From Melastoma dodecandrum (Eukaryota; Streptophyta; Magnoliopsida; Myrtales; Melastomataceae), in NCBI GenBank assembly GCA_029817715.1, contig JARUPY010000091.1, positions 2,122,501 through 2,186,500 on the forward strand: a stretch of 64,000 bases of DNA, read 5' to 3'. The position numbers were made by a program, and so were the translations under genes. The notes beneath the pieces were generated by a model. That model saw nothing but the letters and a program-made list of their open reading frames with translations. It had not been told where the DNA came from and searched no databases. Numbering within the stretch: the first letter of the stretch is position 1; every line of letters starts with the position of its first letter. Positions 45,638 to 54,151 of the stretch are shown here, piece by piece.

Positions 45638-46666
45638 CTAGGCCGGCCTGAGCCGGTAGTGCGTGACCCCCCAGGCGGTGCCGTCGGCATGGCCGAACAG
45701 GCCCTCGGTCGCGAGGTAGAACAGCCGCCAGCGGCGCAGCCACAGGCGCGCGTCGCGGCCATAGACGTCGGACAGCACGCGCATCACCGCGGGCCTGCTG
45801 GCGTCGCAATTGGCGAGCCAGTCGCGCGCCGTGCGGGCGTAGTGGGTGCCGTTCCAGTCCCAGGTCGCCTCGACGGCGAAGAGGTCCTCGAAGCGGCCGA
45901 TCAGCCCGCGGCTCGGCATGATGCCGCCGGTGAAGAAATGCTGGGCGATCCAGTCCGACTTGTCGGCATGGTCGAAGCGGTAGGGCGCGTGCGCATGCGT
46001 GAAGACGTGGACGAAGAGCCGCCCGTCCGGCGCCAGCCAGCCGCGGATGCGGGCGAGCAGCGCGCGCCAGTTGGCCATGTGCTCGAACATCTCGACCGAG
46101 ACGATGCGGTCGAACCCGCCTTCGGCCGGCTCGAAGGCGTTCATGTCGGCGGTGACGATCGTCAGGTTGGCGAGCCCGCGCTTCGCCGCCTCGCCCTCGA
46201 TGAAGGCGCGCTGGCTCCGCGAGTTCGACACGGCGGTGATCGCGGCGTTCGGATAGCGCTCGGCCATCCACAGCGAGAGCGAGCCCCAGCCGCAGCCGAG
46301 CTCGAGGATGCGCTGGCCGTCGGCGAGGCCGGCGTGCTCGCAGGTCAGCGCCAGGGCCCGCGTCTCGGCCTGCGCCAGCGTGCTGGCCGGCGAGTCATAG
46401 TAGCAGCAGGAATACTTGCGGCGCGGGCCGAGGCAGAGCCGGAAGAACTCGGCCGGCACCTCGTAATGCTGCGTGTTGGCGGCGTCGGTGTGCTCGGCGA
46501 TGGGGAAGGCGTCCATGCCCGCGGCAAAAGCTTGTTCCAGCGCCGGATCGGGCACCGCGAGCTTGCGCCGCGTGCGCCCGACCAGCGCGCCGATGCCGGC
46601 GCGCGTCACGGCGTCGGGCAGCGGCAGCCGCTCGACGGCGCCGATGGCGGCGGGGATCAGGCTCAT
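45638..46666 (-). CDS. CFA-synthase-family SAM methyltransferase
   Basis: A 342-residue class I methyltransferase of the cyclopropane synthase/coclaurine N-methyltransferase type. It has the lead-in QHYEVPAEFFRLCLGPRRKYSCCYY, motif I ILELGCGWGSLSLWMA and the SVEMFEHMANWRALLARI segment near 200. In the CFA group the bicarbonate-binding residues follow this point. Divergent gene 50638-51867 encodes a second, larger member. It is shorter than true CfaA and may methylate a different lipid group. The upstream DUF1295 gene ends 10 bases before. Confidence 0.88.
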   Translation of the reverse strand: MSLIPAAIGAVERLPLPDAVTRAGIGALVGRTRRKLAVPDPALEQAFAAGMDAFPIAEHTDAANTQHYEVPAEFFRLCLGPRRKYSCCYYDSPASTLAQAETRALALTCEHAGLADGQRILELGCGWGSLSLWMAERYPNAAITAVSNSRSQRAFIEGEAAKRGLANLTIVTADMNAFEPAEGGFDRIVSVEMFEHMANWRALLARIRGWLAPDGRLFVHVFTHAHAPYRFDHADKSDWIAQHFFTGGIMPSRGLIGRFEDLFAVEATWDWNGTHYARTARDWLANCDASRPAVMRVLSDVYGRDARLWLRRWRLFYLATEGLFGHADGTAWGVTHYRLRPA

Positions 46667-46676
46667 CCGGGCAGGC

Positions 46677-47504
46677 TCATTTCGCGGCGTCCGCCTTCGG
46701 CGGGCTGGGGAAGAAGGCGCCGACCCGCTCCTGATAGGCGCGGAAGTTGCCGCCGTGCTTGCGGATCATGTGCTGCTCGAGCGGCGGCACGCCCGAGATG
46801 TAGCGCAGCAGCACGAACATGAAGAGCGGGCCCGACAGCGCCAGATAGCCCCACGGATAGCCGTGGACGTTGGTGGCGATGATCGGGTAGGCGAGCCAGC
46901 CCAGCCATTCGAAGAAGTAATTGGGGTGCCGCGACCAGCCCCACAGGCCGGCGTCGCAGATCTTGCCCTTGTTGCTCTTGTCGGCGGCGAATTGCTTCAG
47001 CTGCTGGTCGGCCGCGCCTTCGCCGAAGATCGCGCCGAGCAGCACCAGGGCGCCCAGCACGTCGGTCAGCGTGATCCCCGGCGCCGGGTTGTGCGCGGCG
47101 ATGCCGACCGAGAGCACCAGCACGAAGGCGGCCAGCGCCTGGATCTGCAGGAACCAGAAGAAGCGCGGCTGGAAATCGTCCTTCCACTCGCGCCGCATCT
47201 CCGCGTAGCGCGGGTCCTCGCTCGAGGCGCTGCGCGTCCGCAGCAGGATGTGCGTGCCGAGCCGGACCGACCACAGCGCGACCAGGATCGCGACGAGCCA
47301 TTGCCGCGCCGACGGCGCCTCCCAGCCATGGCCGAGACTGTGCCCCCAGGGCACCAGCGCGAGGAACACGCCGCCGAGCCCCATCTCGTAGGACCAGAAG
47401 ACGTCGGACCAGCCGGCATTGCGCGCCCTCAGCGCATAAACCCAGGCAAGCGCCATCAGCGCCGACAGCACCAGGGCGGTGGCCGCAATCGAAGTCACAG
47501 TCAT
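46677..47504 (-). CDS. DUF1295-family membrane oxidoreductase (steroid reductase-like)
   Basis: A 275-residue polytopic protein of the DUF1295 group, relatives of 5-alpha steroid reductases and isoprenylcysteine methyltransferases. The conserved C-terminal block GLWGWSRHPNYFFEWLGWLAY and later HGGNFRAYQERVGAFFP are present. Such proteins often sit with CFA-type methyltransferases, where they may saturate or modify acyl chains. ATG 47504 overlaps the upstream hydrolase stop (ATGA). Confidence 0.9.
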   Translation of the reverse strand: MTVTSIAATALVLSALMALAWVYALRARNAGWSDVFWSYEMGLGGVFLALVPWGHSLGHGWEAPSARQWLVAILVALWSVRLGTHILLRTRSASSEDPRYAEMRREWKDDFQPRFFWFLQIQALAAFVLVLSVGIAAHNPAPGITLTDVLGALVLLGAIFGEGAADQQLKQFAADKSNKGKICDAGLWGWSRHPNYFFEWLGWLAYPIIATNVHGYPWGYLALSGPLFMFVLLRYISGVPPLEQHMIRKHGGNFRAYQERVGAFFPSPPKADAAK

Positions 47505-48382
47505 GCAAGACGGCTCGGCTGGAAGTAGCGCGACGAGCCGGGCCTCGGCCGCACGATGTCCGAGCGCTTGCCGATGAAGGCCAGCGTGTCGCGCAGGCTC
47601 GGCGCGACGAGGCGGAGCAGCGGGCTGAAGGCCCCCAGCACCATGGTATGATCGACGTGCTTGTAGAACCGCGTCTCGGCCCGGCCGCCCATCGCGCGGA
47701 CGCGGGCGGCGAGCCGGCGGCTGTTGTCGGGTTTGACCGTGCGGTCGCGCAGCCCCGTGACGAGCAGCATCGGCGTCGCGTCGCCGCGCGCGTAGGCGAT
47801 CGGCTGGCTCGCGCGAAGGTCGCCGCCGGCCGGCGCGAAGATGCGCTTCAGCACGTCGCTCTGCAGCGGCAGGAAGTCGTAGGGGCCGGCGAGGCCGACC
47901 ATGCCGGCGAGCGCCTGCCGGCTGGCGGGGTCGAGACGCGTCTTGTCGAGGGCGAGCATCGCCGCGATATACGCGCCCGCCGAATGCCCGACGAGGAAGA
48001 TCAGGCCGGGATCGGCGCCGAACTCCGTGGCGTTGCGTCGCGCCCAGCGCACGGCCCGCGCCCCGTCGTCGATGAAATCGGGGAAGCGGACGTCCGGATA
48101 GAGCCGGTAGTCGGGCACCACCGTGACGATGCCGCGCTTGGCGAGCGCCATGGCCGCGAAGCGGTAGTCCGCCCTGTTCCCGTCCTCCCAGCCGCCGCCG
48201 TAGAAGAAGACGACGAGCGGCGCTTCCTGCGCGTTGACGGGGGCGTAGACGTCGAGCAGGCCGCGCCGGCCCTGGGCGTAGCGGACGTCGCGCGTGACCT
48301 CGACGTTGCGGCCGAGGGCGATTGCATTGACGAGCGCAACCCCGTTGAGCGGCCCAATCTTGCCGAGCCTTGGCCATGCCAT
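47501..48382 (-). CDS. Alpha/beta hydrolase (esterase/lipase-like)
   Basis: A 293-residue alpha/beta hydrolase of the carboxylesterase type. The nucleophile elbow is VGHSAGAYIA, the acid is in GLRDRTVKPDN and the His in HVDHTM. The oxyanion motif normally written HGGG is YGGG (VVFFYGGGWEDGN). ATG 48382 is used; ATG 48421 would add 13 residues. It is the first gene of a minus-strand operon with DUF1295, methyltransferase and membrane protein genes, divergent from the FAD/DUF1365/CFA operon. Confidence 0.85.
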   Translation of the reverse strand: MAWPRLGKIGPLNGVALVNAIALGRNVEVTRDVRYAQGRRGLLDVYAPVNAQEAPLVVFFYGGGWEDGNRADYRFAAMALAKRGIVTVVPDYRLYPDVRFPDFIDDGARAVRWARRNATEFGADPGLIFLVGHSAGAYIAAMLALDKTRLDPASRQALAGMVGLAGPYDFLPLQSDVLKRIFAPAGGDLRASQPIAYARGDATPMLLVTGLRDRTVKPDNSRRLAARVRAMGGRAETRFYKHVDHTMVLGAFSPLLRLVAPSLRDTLAFIGKRSDIVRPRPGSSRYFQPSRLA

Positions 48383-48530
48383 CGATGTCCACACCCCACC
48401 GCATCGCCCGTCGCGCGGCATCGCGGTCGCAAAAACCGGGTACTGCGCCGCACCCGAACGGCCTTATGGCTCGTATATAGTCTGATTTCGCGACGGGGCG
48501 CACGGGACAAAGAGAGATATACGGGCCGGT

Positions 48531-49853
48531 ATGAGCGTCGATCGAGGCGAGCGGCTCGATGTCGCAGTGGTGGGATCGGGCATCGCGGGCCTGTCCTGCG
48601 CGTGGCTCCTCGCCCAGCGCCACAAGGTGACGCTCTACGAGGGCGAGAGGCGACCGGGCGGTCACACCAACACGGTCGAGGTGCCGACCGCCGACGGCGT
48701 CCTGCCGGTCGACACCGGCTTCATCGTCTTCAACGAGGCGACCTACCCGAACCTCGTCGCGCTGTTCGCGCATCTCGGGATCGCCACCCAGGCCTCGGAG
48801 ATGTCGTTTTCCGTCTCGCTCGACGACGGCCGGCTCGAATACGGGGGCAACAACCTCTCGACCCTCTTCGCCCAGCGCACCAACCTCTTGAACCCGCGCT
48901 TTCTGCGCATGCTGCGCGACCTCCTCCGGTTCTACCGCGAGGCGCCGCGCCAGCTCGCGAGCCTCGATGGCCTGAGCCTCGGGGACTACCTCGACCGCGA
49001 CGGCTTCGGCCGCGCCTTCCGCGACGACCATCTGCTGCCGATGGCGGCGGCGATCTGGTCGGCGCCGCGCGCGACGCTGCTCGATTTCCCGGCGACGAGC
49101 TTCGTGCGCTTCTGCGAGAATCACGGCCTGCTCAAGGTGACGGACCGGCCGATATGGCGCGCCGTCACCGGCGGCTCCTCCACCTACATCCCGGCCCTCG
49201 CGGCGCCGTTCGAGAACCGCGTCCAACGCGGCGTTCGTGTCGTCGGCGTTGCTCGCGACGCGCTCGGCGTGACGCTGCGCGCGGCGGACGGCACGACGGC
49301 CCGCCACGACCACGTCGTCGTCGCGACGCATGCCGACACGGCGCTCGCCCTGCTCGACGTGCCGACGCCCGGCGAGCGCGAGATCCTCGGCGCCTTCCGC
49401 TACAGCCGCAACAAGGCGGTCCTGCACCGCGACGCGGCGCTGATGCCGCGGCGGCGCAAGGTGTGGTCGAGCTGGAACTTCCTGGGCCGCCGCGGCGGCG
49501 ACGCCGAGGCGCTCTGCGTCACCTATTGGATGAACCGGCTGCAGTCGCTCGACGCCGCCGACCATTTCGTCACGCTGAACCCGACGACGGCGCCGCGCGA
49601 CGTGATCTACGAGACGACCTACGAGCACCCGATCTTCGATCTCGGTGCGCTCGGCGCCCAGCGCCGGCTGTGGTCGCTGCAGGGCGACGGCAACGTGTGG
49701 TTCGCCGGCGCGCATTTCGGCGCCGGCTTCCACGAGGACGGGCTGCAGGCCGGCCTCGCCGTCGCCGAGGCGCTCGGCGGCGTGCGGCGCCCCTGGCAGG
49801 TCGCGGGCGAATCGAGCCGGATCGTGCTCCCGGTGCAGGAGCTCGCGGCGTGA
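48531..49853 (+). CDS. FAD-dependent amine-oxidase-like protein of CFA cluster
   Basis: A 440-residue flavoprotein with the dinucleotide motif VAVVGSGIAGLSCAWLL and the following YEGERRPGGHTNTVEV typical of the amine oxidase/phytoene desaturase group. It is the standard partner of DUF1365 and CFA-synthase genes in many proteobacteria. Its reaction is not known; desaturation or oxidation of an acyl chain is likely. AT-rich bases near 48470-48482 (TATATAG) may be the promoter. Stop and next start overlap (GTGA). Confidence 0.9.
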   Translation: MSVDRGERLDVAVVGSGIAGLSCAWLLAQRHKVTLYEGERRPGGHTNTVEVPTADGVLPVDTGFIVFNEATYPNLVALFAHLGIATQASEMSFSVSLDDGRLEYGGNNLSTLFAQRTNLLNPRFLRMLRDLLRFYREAPRQLASLDGLSLGDYLDRDGFGRAFRDDHLLPMAAAIWSAPRATLLDFPATSFVRFCENHGLLKVTDRPIWRAVTGGSSTYIPALAAPFENRVQRGVRVVGVARDALGVTLRAADGTTARHDHVVVATHADTALALLDVPTPGEREILGAFRYSRNKAVLHRDAALMPRRRKVWSSWNFLGRRGGDAEALCVTYWMNRLQSLDAADHFVTLNPTTAPRDVIYETTYEHPIFDLGALGAQRRLWSLQGDGNVWFAGAHFGAGFHEDGLQAGLAVAEALGGVRRPWQVAGESSRIVLPVQELAA

Positions 49854-50638
49854 AGTCCACCCTCTACACCGGGCGCGTCCACCATCGCCGCTTCGGCGCG
49901 ACGCCGCATGCCTTGCGCTACCGCATGACGATGGCGCTGCTCGACCTCGACGAGCTCGACGAGCTGCACGCCCGGCTGCGCCTGTTCTCGCGCAATGCCG
50001 TGAACCTCTTCTCCTTCCGCGATCGCGACCACTTGCCGAAGGACGCGCCGGCCGACGCGACGTTGCGCGGCATGGTCGAGGCCCGTCTCGCCGAGGCCGG
50101 CATCGACCTCGACGGCGGCCGGATCGCGCTCCTGTCGCTGCCGCGCATCCTCGGCTACGCCTTCAACCCGCTCAGCGTCTTCTTCTGCCGGCGTAGCGAC
50201 GGGGCGCTGGCGGCGATCCTCTACGAGGTCAACAACACCTTCGGGCAGCGCCACACCTACGTCATCCCCGTCGATGCGGGCGCCGCGCGAGGCGGCCTCG
50301 TCGAGCAGGGCTGCGACAAGGTCTTCTACGTGTCGCCGTTCCTCGACATGGACATGCGTTACGCCTTCCGCATCGAGCCGCCGACCGAGCGGATCGCGGT
50401 CGCGGTCGACGGGCTGCGCGAGGGCAAGCGGATCATCGCCGCCTCGTTCGCCGGCACCCGCCGCGAGCTCGACGATGCGACGCTGCTACGCACGTTCGTC
50501 GCCCACCCGCTCTTGAGCTTTGCCGTAGTCGCCGGCATCCATATCGAGGCGCTCAAGCTCTGGTGGAAGGGGGTCGGCCTCAGGGCCCGCCCCGCGCCGC
50601 CGGAGACGGCCGCCACCATCGTCCGCCGAGAGGTCTGA
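49850..50638 (+). CDS. DUF1365-family protein of CFA cluster
   Basis: A 262-residue DUF1365 protein: the YTGRVHHRRFGATPHALRYR start, SLPRILGYAFNPLSVFFC and KVFYVSPFLDMDMRYAF are all diagnostic. Function unknown but tightly linked to lipid-modifying methyltransferases. GTG 49850 overlaps the oxidoreductase stop; its own stop shares a base with the cfa start. All three are thus coupled. Confidence 0.92.
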   Translation: MKSTLYTGRVHHRRFGATPHALRYRMTMALLDLDELDELHARLRLFSRNAVNLFSFRDRDHLPKDAPADATLRGMVEARLAEAGIDLDGGRIALLSLPRILGYAFNPLSVFFCRRSDGALAAILYEVNNTFGQRHTYVIPVDAGAARGGLVEQGCDKVFYVSPFLDMDMRYAFRIEPPTERIAVAVDGLREGKRIIAASFAGTRRELDDATLLRTFVAHPLLSFAVVAGIHIEALKLWWKGVGLRARPAPPETAATIVRREV

Positions 50639-51867
50639 TGTCGCTTGTAGAGAAAGCCGCCGAAGCTTCCGTCCGGCCGCCGCGCCGGCGACGAGGCTCG
50701 CTGCAGGTCAAGCTCGTCGAGCGGATCCTTGCAAATCTCGCCTGCGGCAGCCTGACGATCCGCCTGCCCGACAGCAGCGAGGCGCATTACGCGGCCGAGG
50801 CCGAAGGTCCCCAGGCCGTGCTCGAGATCCATCGCTGGCGCATGCTGTGGCGCACGCTGCTGCGCGGCGACATGGGCTTTGCCGAAGCCTACATCGACGG
50901 CGACTGCTCGAGCCCCGATGTCGCCAAGGTCGTCGAGCTCTTCGTGCGCAACGAGGCCGTCCTGGCACGGATCGCCGGCTTCGCGCCGGTCCACGCGTTG
51001 AACCGCCTGATCCATTGGCGACGCGCCAACACGCGCGCGGGCAGCAAGCGCAACATCGTCGCCCATTACGATCTCGGCAACGAGTTCTTCGAGCATTGGC
51101 TCGATCAAGGCATGACCTATTCGTCCGCGCTGTACGAGCGCGACGACCAGAGCCTGGAGGACGCGCAGGTCGCCAAGCAGGACCGCGTGCTCGCCGATCT
51201 CGCGCTGACGCCGGGCGACCGGGTGCTGGAGATCGGCTGCGGCTGGGGCGGTCTCGCCCAGCGCATCCTCGAGGCCGGCTGCAAGGTGACGGGCCTCACG
51301 CTGTCGCCGTCGCAGCTCGAATATGCCGGGCGGCGGCTCGTCGAGAGCGGGCACCAGGCCGACCTGCGGCTCGAGGATTATCGCGACGTGACCGGCACGT
51401 TCGACCGCATCGTGTCGATCGAGATGATGGAGGCGGTCGGCCGCTCGTACTGGCCGGCCTATTTCCGGGCGATCCGCGAGCGGCTCGCCACCGACGGCCA
51501 TGCCGTCCTCCAGGTCATCACGCTCGACGAGACGCGCTACGCGGGCTACCGCGATCAGGTCGACTTCATCCAGCGCTACGTCTTCCCCGGCGGCATGCTC
51601 CCGACGCCGACGATCATGCGCGAGCAGGCCGAGGCCGCCGGGCTTTCGCTGAAGTCGCGCTTCAGCTTCGGGCAGAGCTACGCGAAGACCTTGGCCGAAT
51701 GGTCGCGGCGCTTCCAGACGGCGCTGCCGCACATCGAGGCGATGGGCTTCGACAAGCGCTTCCAGCGTCTGTGGACCTATTATCTCGCCTATTGCGAGGG
51801 CGGGTTCCGCGCCGGCATCCTCGACGTCGGGCTCTACACGATCGGCCACGCCGAGCCGACGCGCTGA
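50638..51867 (+). CDS. cfa: Cyclopropane-fatty-acyl-phospholipid synthase family protein
   Basis: A 409-residue SAM-dependent enzyme of the CFA synthase family. An N-terminal lipid-binding domain (about 1-125; GDMGFAEAYIDGDCSSPD) precedes the catalytic part with HYDLGNEFFEHWLD, the CSSAL-like MTYSSALYE, motif I VLEIGCGWGGLAQ and SIEMMEAVG, then DFIQRYVFPGGMLPT. These include the bicarbonate-binding and active-site positions of CfaA. It methylates unsaturated phospholipid chains; whether the product is a cyclopropane or a branched or furan precursor cannot be told. Convergent with gtrA. Confidence 0.93.
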   Translation: MSLVEKAAEASVRPPRRRRGSLQVKLVERILANLACGSLTIRLPDSSEAHYAAEAEGPQAVLEIHRWRMLWRTLLRGDMGFAEAYIDGDCSSPDVAKVVELFVRNEAVLARIAGFAPVHALNRLIHWRRANTRAGSKRNIVAHYDLGNEFFEHWLDQGMTYSSALYERDDQSLEDAQVAKQDRVLADLALTPGDRVLEIGCGWGGLAQRILEAGCKVTGLTLSPSQLEYAGRRLVESGHQADLRLEDYRDVTGTFDRIVSIEMMEAVGRSYWPAYFRAIRERLATDGHAVLQVITLDETRYAGYRDQVDFIQRYVFPGGMLPTPTIMREQAEAAGLSLKSRFSFGQSYAKTLAEWSRRFQTALPHIEAMGFDKRFQRLWTYYLAYCEGGFRAGILDVGLYTIGHAEPTR

Positions 51868-51883
51868 ATCCCGGCGCGGCGGG

Positions 51884-52309
51884 TCACGTCTCGCCGCGGA
51901 ACGTCCACAGGCGATTGGCGGCGAAGGTCCACACCATCACGAGCCCCGTCGTGGCGGCCTGCGCCGGCAGGTACGGCGCGTGCCAGCGCTCGACGAGGAG
52001 CCGCATGGCCAGCCACGTGAGCCCGAACGCGACGCCGGCGACCATCGCGAACCGCCAGGCCGCCTGCTCGTGCGGACGCTCGCTGCCGAACGTGTGGCGA
52101 CGATTGAGCTGGTAGGAGAGGAGCCCGCCGACGCAGAAGCCGGTCAGGGCCGAGGGGACCGGCGGGGCGTGCAGCCATTGCACCATCGCGATCAGGATCG
52201 CGTAATGCAGGGCGGTGCAGACGAGGCCGACCCCGACGAACGAGCGCAATTGGCGGAAAAGCGGGTGATGCGTCAGCGCCACGCGAAGAGCGGAATGCGG
52301 ATTTGCCAA
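51884..52309 (-). CDS. GtrA-family membrane protein
   Basis: A 141-residue protein with four membrane helices and the GtrA signature (FVGVGLVCTALHYAILIAM; SYQLNRRHTF; FAANRLWTFRG). GtrA-like flippases move lipid-linked sugars for glycosylation, but no glycosyltransferase is next to it here. Its stop is 17 bases from the convergent cfa stop. Confidence 0.9.
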   Translation of the reverse strand: MANPHSALRVALTHHPLFRQLRSFVGVGLVCTALHYAILIAMVQWLHAPPVPSALTGFCVGGLLSYQLNRRHTFGSERPHEQAAWRFAMVAGVAFGLTWLAMRLLVERWHAPYLPAQAATTGLVMVWTFAANRLWTFRGET

Positions 52310-52404
52310 GGGTTTGCCACCGAAAAGCCCGCAAGTCGTAGCGAAGGGAACCGGGCAACGGCTTTTACGCGATTTGCCATGCGTTCCAAGGAGACTGTTA
52401 CACC

Positions 52405-52929
52405 ATGCGCCTGAACCTCACCATCGGCCGGCTCGCCGTCGCCGCGGCGGCCCTCGCAGCCGGCTTCGCCACGGTCCCCGCCCGCGCCGACGTGGTCGGC
52501 GACCTGACCTGCAACATCGCGCCGGGCGTCGGCGCGATCATCGTGTCGTCGCGCGATGTCGCCTGCACCTTCCGCTCGGGCGCCGGGCCGGCCCAGCTCT
52601 ACACGGGCAAGATCAACCGTCTGGGCGTCGACATCGGCAACCAGGCCTCCGCCGTCCTCACCTACGCCGTGACGGCGCTCGGCACGCCCGCGCCCGGCTC
52701 GCTCAGCGGCGACTACATCGGCCCGGGCTTCGGCCTGTCGCTCGGCACCGGCGGCGGCGTCAACGCGCTCGTTGGCGGCGGCAACTCGTTCGTCCTGCAG
52801 CCGCTCTCGGCGACCACCTCGACCGGCACGAACTTCAACGCCGGCGTCGGCGAGCTGCACCTGGTCTACGCCGGCATGGAGCCGGGCCCAATGGGCCACC
52901 GTCGCCATCATCGTCACCACCGCATGTAA
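52405..52929 (+). CDS. DUF992-family secreted protein with His-rich tail
   Basis: The 174-residue protein has a cleavable signal peptide (about 1-28, ending ARA) and a single DUF992 domain (VGDLTCNIAPGVGAIIVSSR; CTFRSGAGPAQLYTGKINRLG; LHLVYAG). These are small alphaproteobacterial periplasmic proteins of unknown role. The C-terminus ends in HRRHHRHHRM, a cluster of six His that could bind metal. A strong terminator follows. Confidence 0.88.
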   Translation: MRLNLTIGRLAVAAAALAAGFATVPARADVVGDLTCNIAPGVGAIIVSSRDVACTFRSGAGPAQLYTGKINRLGVDIGNQASAVLTYAVTALGTPAPGSLSGDYIGPGFGLSLGTGGGVNALVGGGNSFVLQPLSATTSTGTNFNAGVGELHLVYAGMEPGPMGHRRHHRHHRM

Positions 52930-52961
52930 CGGCTCGCGCCGAGCCCGATTAGCGGAACCAC

Positions 52962-53005
52962 GAGGCATGTACCGGCCTGCGTCCGGTGCATGCCTCTTGT
53001 TTTTT
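52962..53005 (+). terminator. Rho-independent terminator after the DUF992 gene
   Basis: GAGGCATGTACCGG (52962-52975) pairs with CCGGTGCATGCCTC (52983-52996) with one mismatch and a seven-base loop. TTGTTTTTT follows directly. It is the clearest intrinsic terminator in the window and would stop reading into trxB. Confidence 0.9.
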
Positions 53006-53145
53006 CGGCTTCCTTTGCGGAAGGTTCGCTCCGCTGGTCGTCTCGGTTGCCGAGCCGCCGACACGGCCTTACAGGGAAGGCGAAGCATCCCCATCTCCAA
53101 GCCTACCTCGTGAAGTTAGCCCTTCCGAGATATGCGTGAGGCGCC

Positions 53146-54129
53146 ATGGTCGAGTCCCCCACCAAACACGCCAGGATGGTGATCGTCGGCTCCGGGCCGG
53201 CCGGCTACACCGCCGCCGTCTACGCGGCGCGCGCCATGCTGAAGCCGATGCTGATCTCGGGCTTCGAGCCGGGCGGCCAGCTGATGATCACCACCGACGT
53301 CGAGAATTACCCGGGCTTCGCCGATCCGATCCAGGGCCCCTGGCTGATGGAGCAGATGCGCGCGCAGGCCGAGCACGTCGGGACCGAGATGGTGTCGGAC
53401 CATATCGTCGAGGCCGATCTCTCGCGCCGCCCGTTCACGCTCAAGGGCGACAGCGGGCAGATCTACACCGCCGACACGCTGGTCATCGCGACCGGCGCCA
53501 AGGCGAAATGGCTCGGCATCCCGACCGAGGAGAAGTTCAAGGGCTACGGCGTCTCGGCCTGCGCCACCTGCGACGGCTTCTTCTACCGCGGCAAGGACGT
53601 CGTCGTGGTCGGCGGCGGCAATTCGGCGGTCGAGGAGGCGCTCTACCTGAGCCAGCTCGCCAAGAGCGTCACGATCGTCCATCGCCGCGACTCGTTTCGG
53701 GCCGAACGAATCCTCCAGGACCGTCTGTTCCAGGCCGGCAACGTCGAGGTGATCTGGAATCACGCGATCGACGAGATCCTCGGCACCGAGACGCCGCTCG
53801 GCGTGACGGGCGTGCGCCTCAAGAACACGATCTCGGGCGACACGCGCGAGATCGCGACGCACGGCGTCTTCGTCGCGATCGGCCACCAGCCCGCGACCGA
53901 GCTGTTCCACGGTCAGGTCGCGCTCAAGGCCAACGGCTACATGGAGACGGCGCCGAACTCGACCGCGACCAACATCCCCGGCGTCTTCGCAGCGGGCGAC
54001 GTCACCGACGACATCTGGCGCCAGGCCGTCACCGCCGCCGGGATGGGCTGCATGGCCGCTCTCGAAGCCGACCGCTGGCTCACCTTGCAGGTCGACGACC
54101 AGGCGGAGGCGCGCGCCGCCGCCGAGTAG
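53146..54129 (+). CDS. trxB: Thioredoxin-disulfide reductase
   Basis: A 327-residue flavoenzyme that keeps thioredoxin reduced with NADPH. It has the FAD motif VIVGSGPAGYTAAVYAARA, the redox pair C139-A-T-C142, the NADPH motif VVVVGGGNSAVEEA with HRRDSFRA after it, and the FAD closing motif GVFAAGDVTDD. GAGGCGCC precedes ATG 53146. The LysR gene 22 bases downstream, in the same direction, is the usual alphaproteobacterial arrangement. Confidence 0.96.
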   Translation: MVESPTKHARMVIVGSGPAGYTAAVYAARAMLKPMLISGFEPGGQLMITTDVENYPGFADPIQGPWLMEQMRAQAEHVGTEMVSDHIVEADLSRRPFTLKGDSGQIYTADTLVIATGAKAKWLGIPTEEKFKGYGVSACATCDGFFYRGKDVVVVGGGNSAVEEALYLSQLAKSVTIVHRRDSFRAERILQDRLFQAGNVEVIWNHAIDEILGTETPLGVTGVRLKNTISGDTREIATHGVFVAIGHQPATELFHGQVALKANGYMETAPNSTATNIPGVFAAGDVTDDIWRQAVTAAGMGCMAALEADRWLTLQVDDQAEARAAAE

Positions 54130-54151
54130 CGGACGGGCGCCGGAGACGACG

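Noticed and set aside
46677..49733. Minus-strand open frame of about 1000 codons
   Set aside because: Only its last 275 codons (DUF1295 protein) are real; the rest is antisense or out of frame to the hydrolase and FAD oxidoreductase genes.
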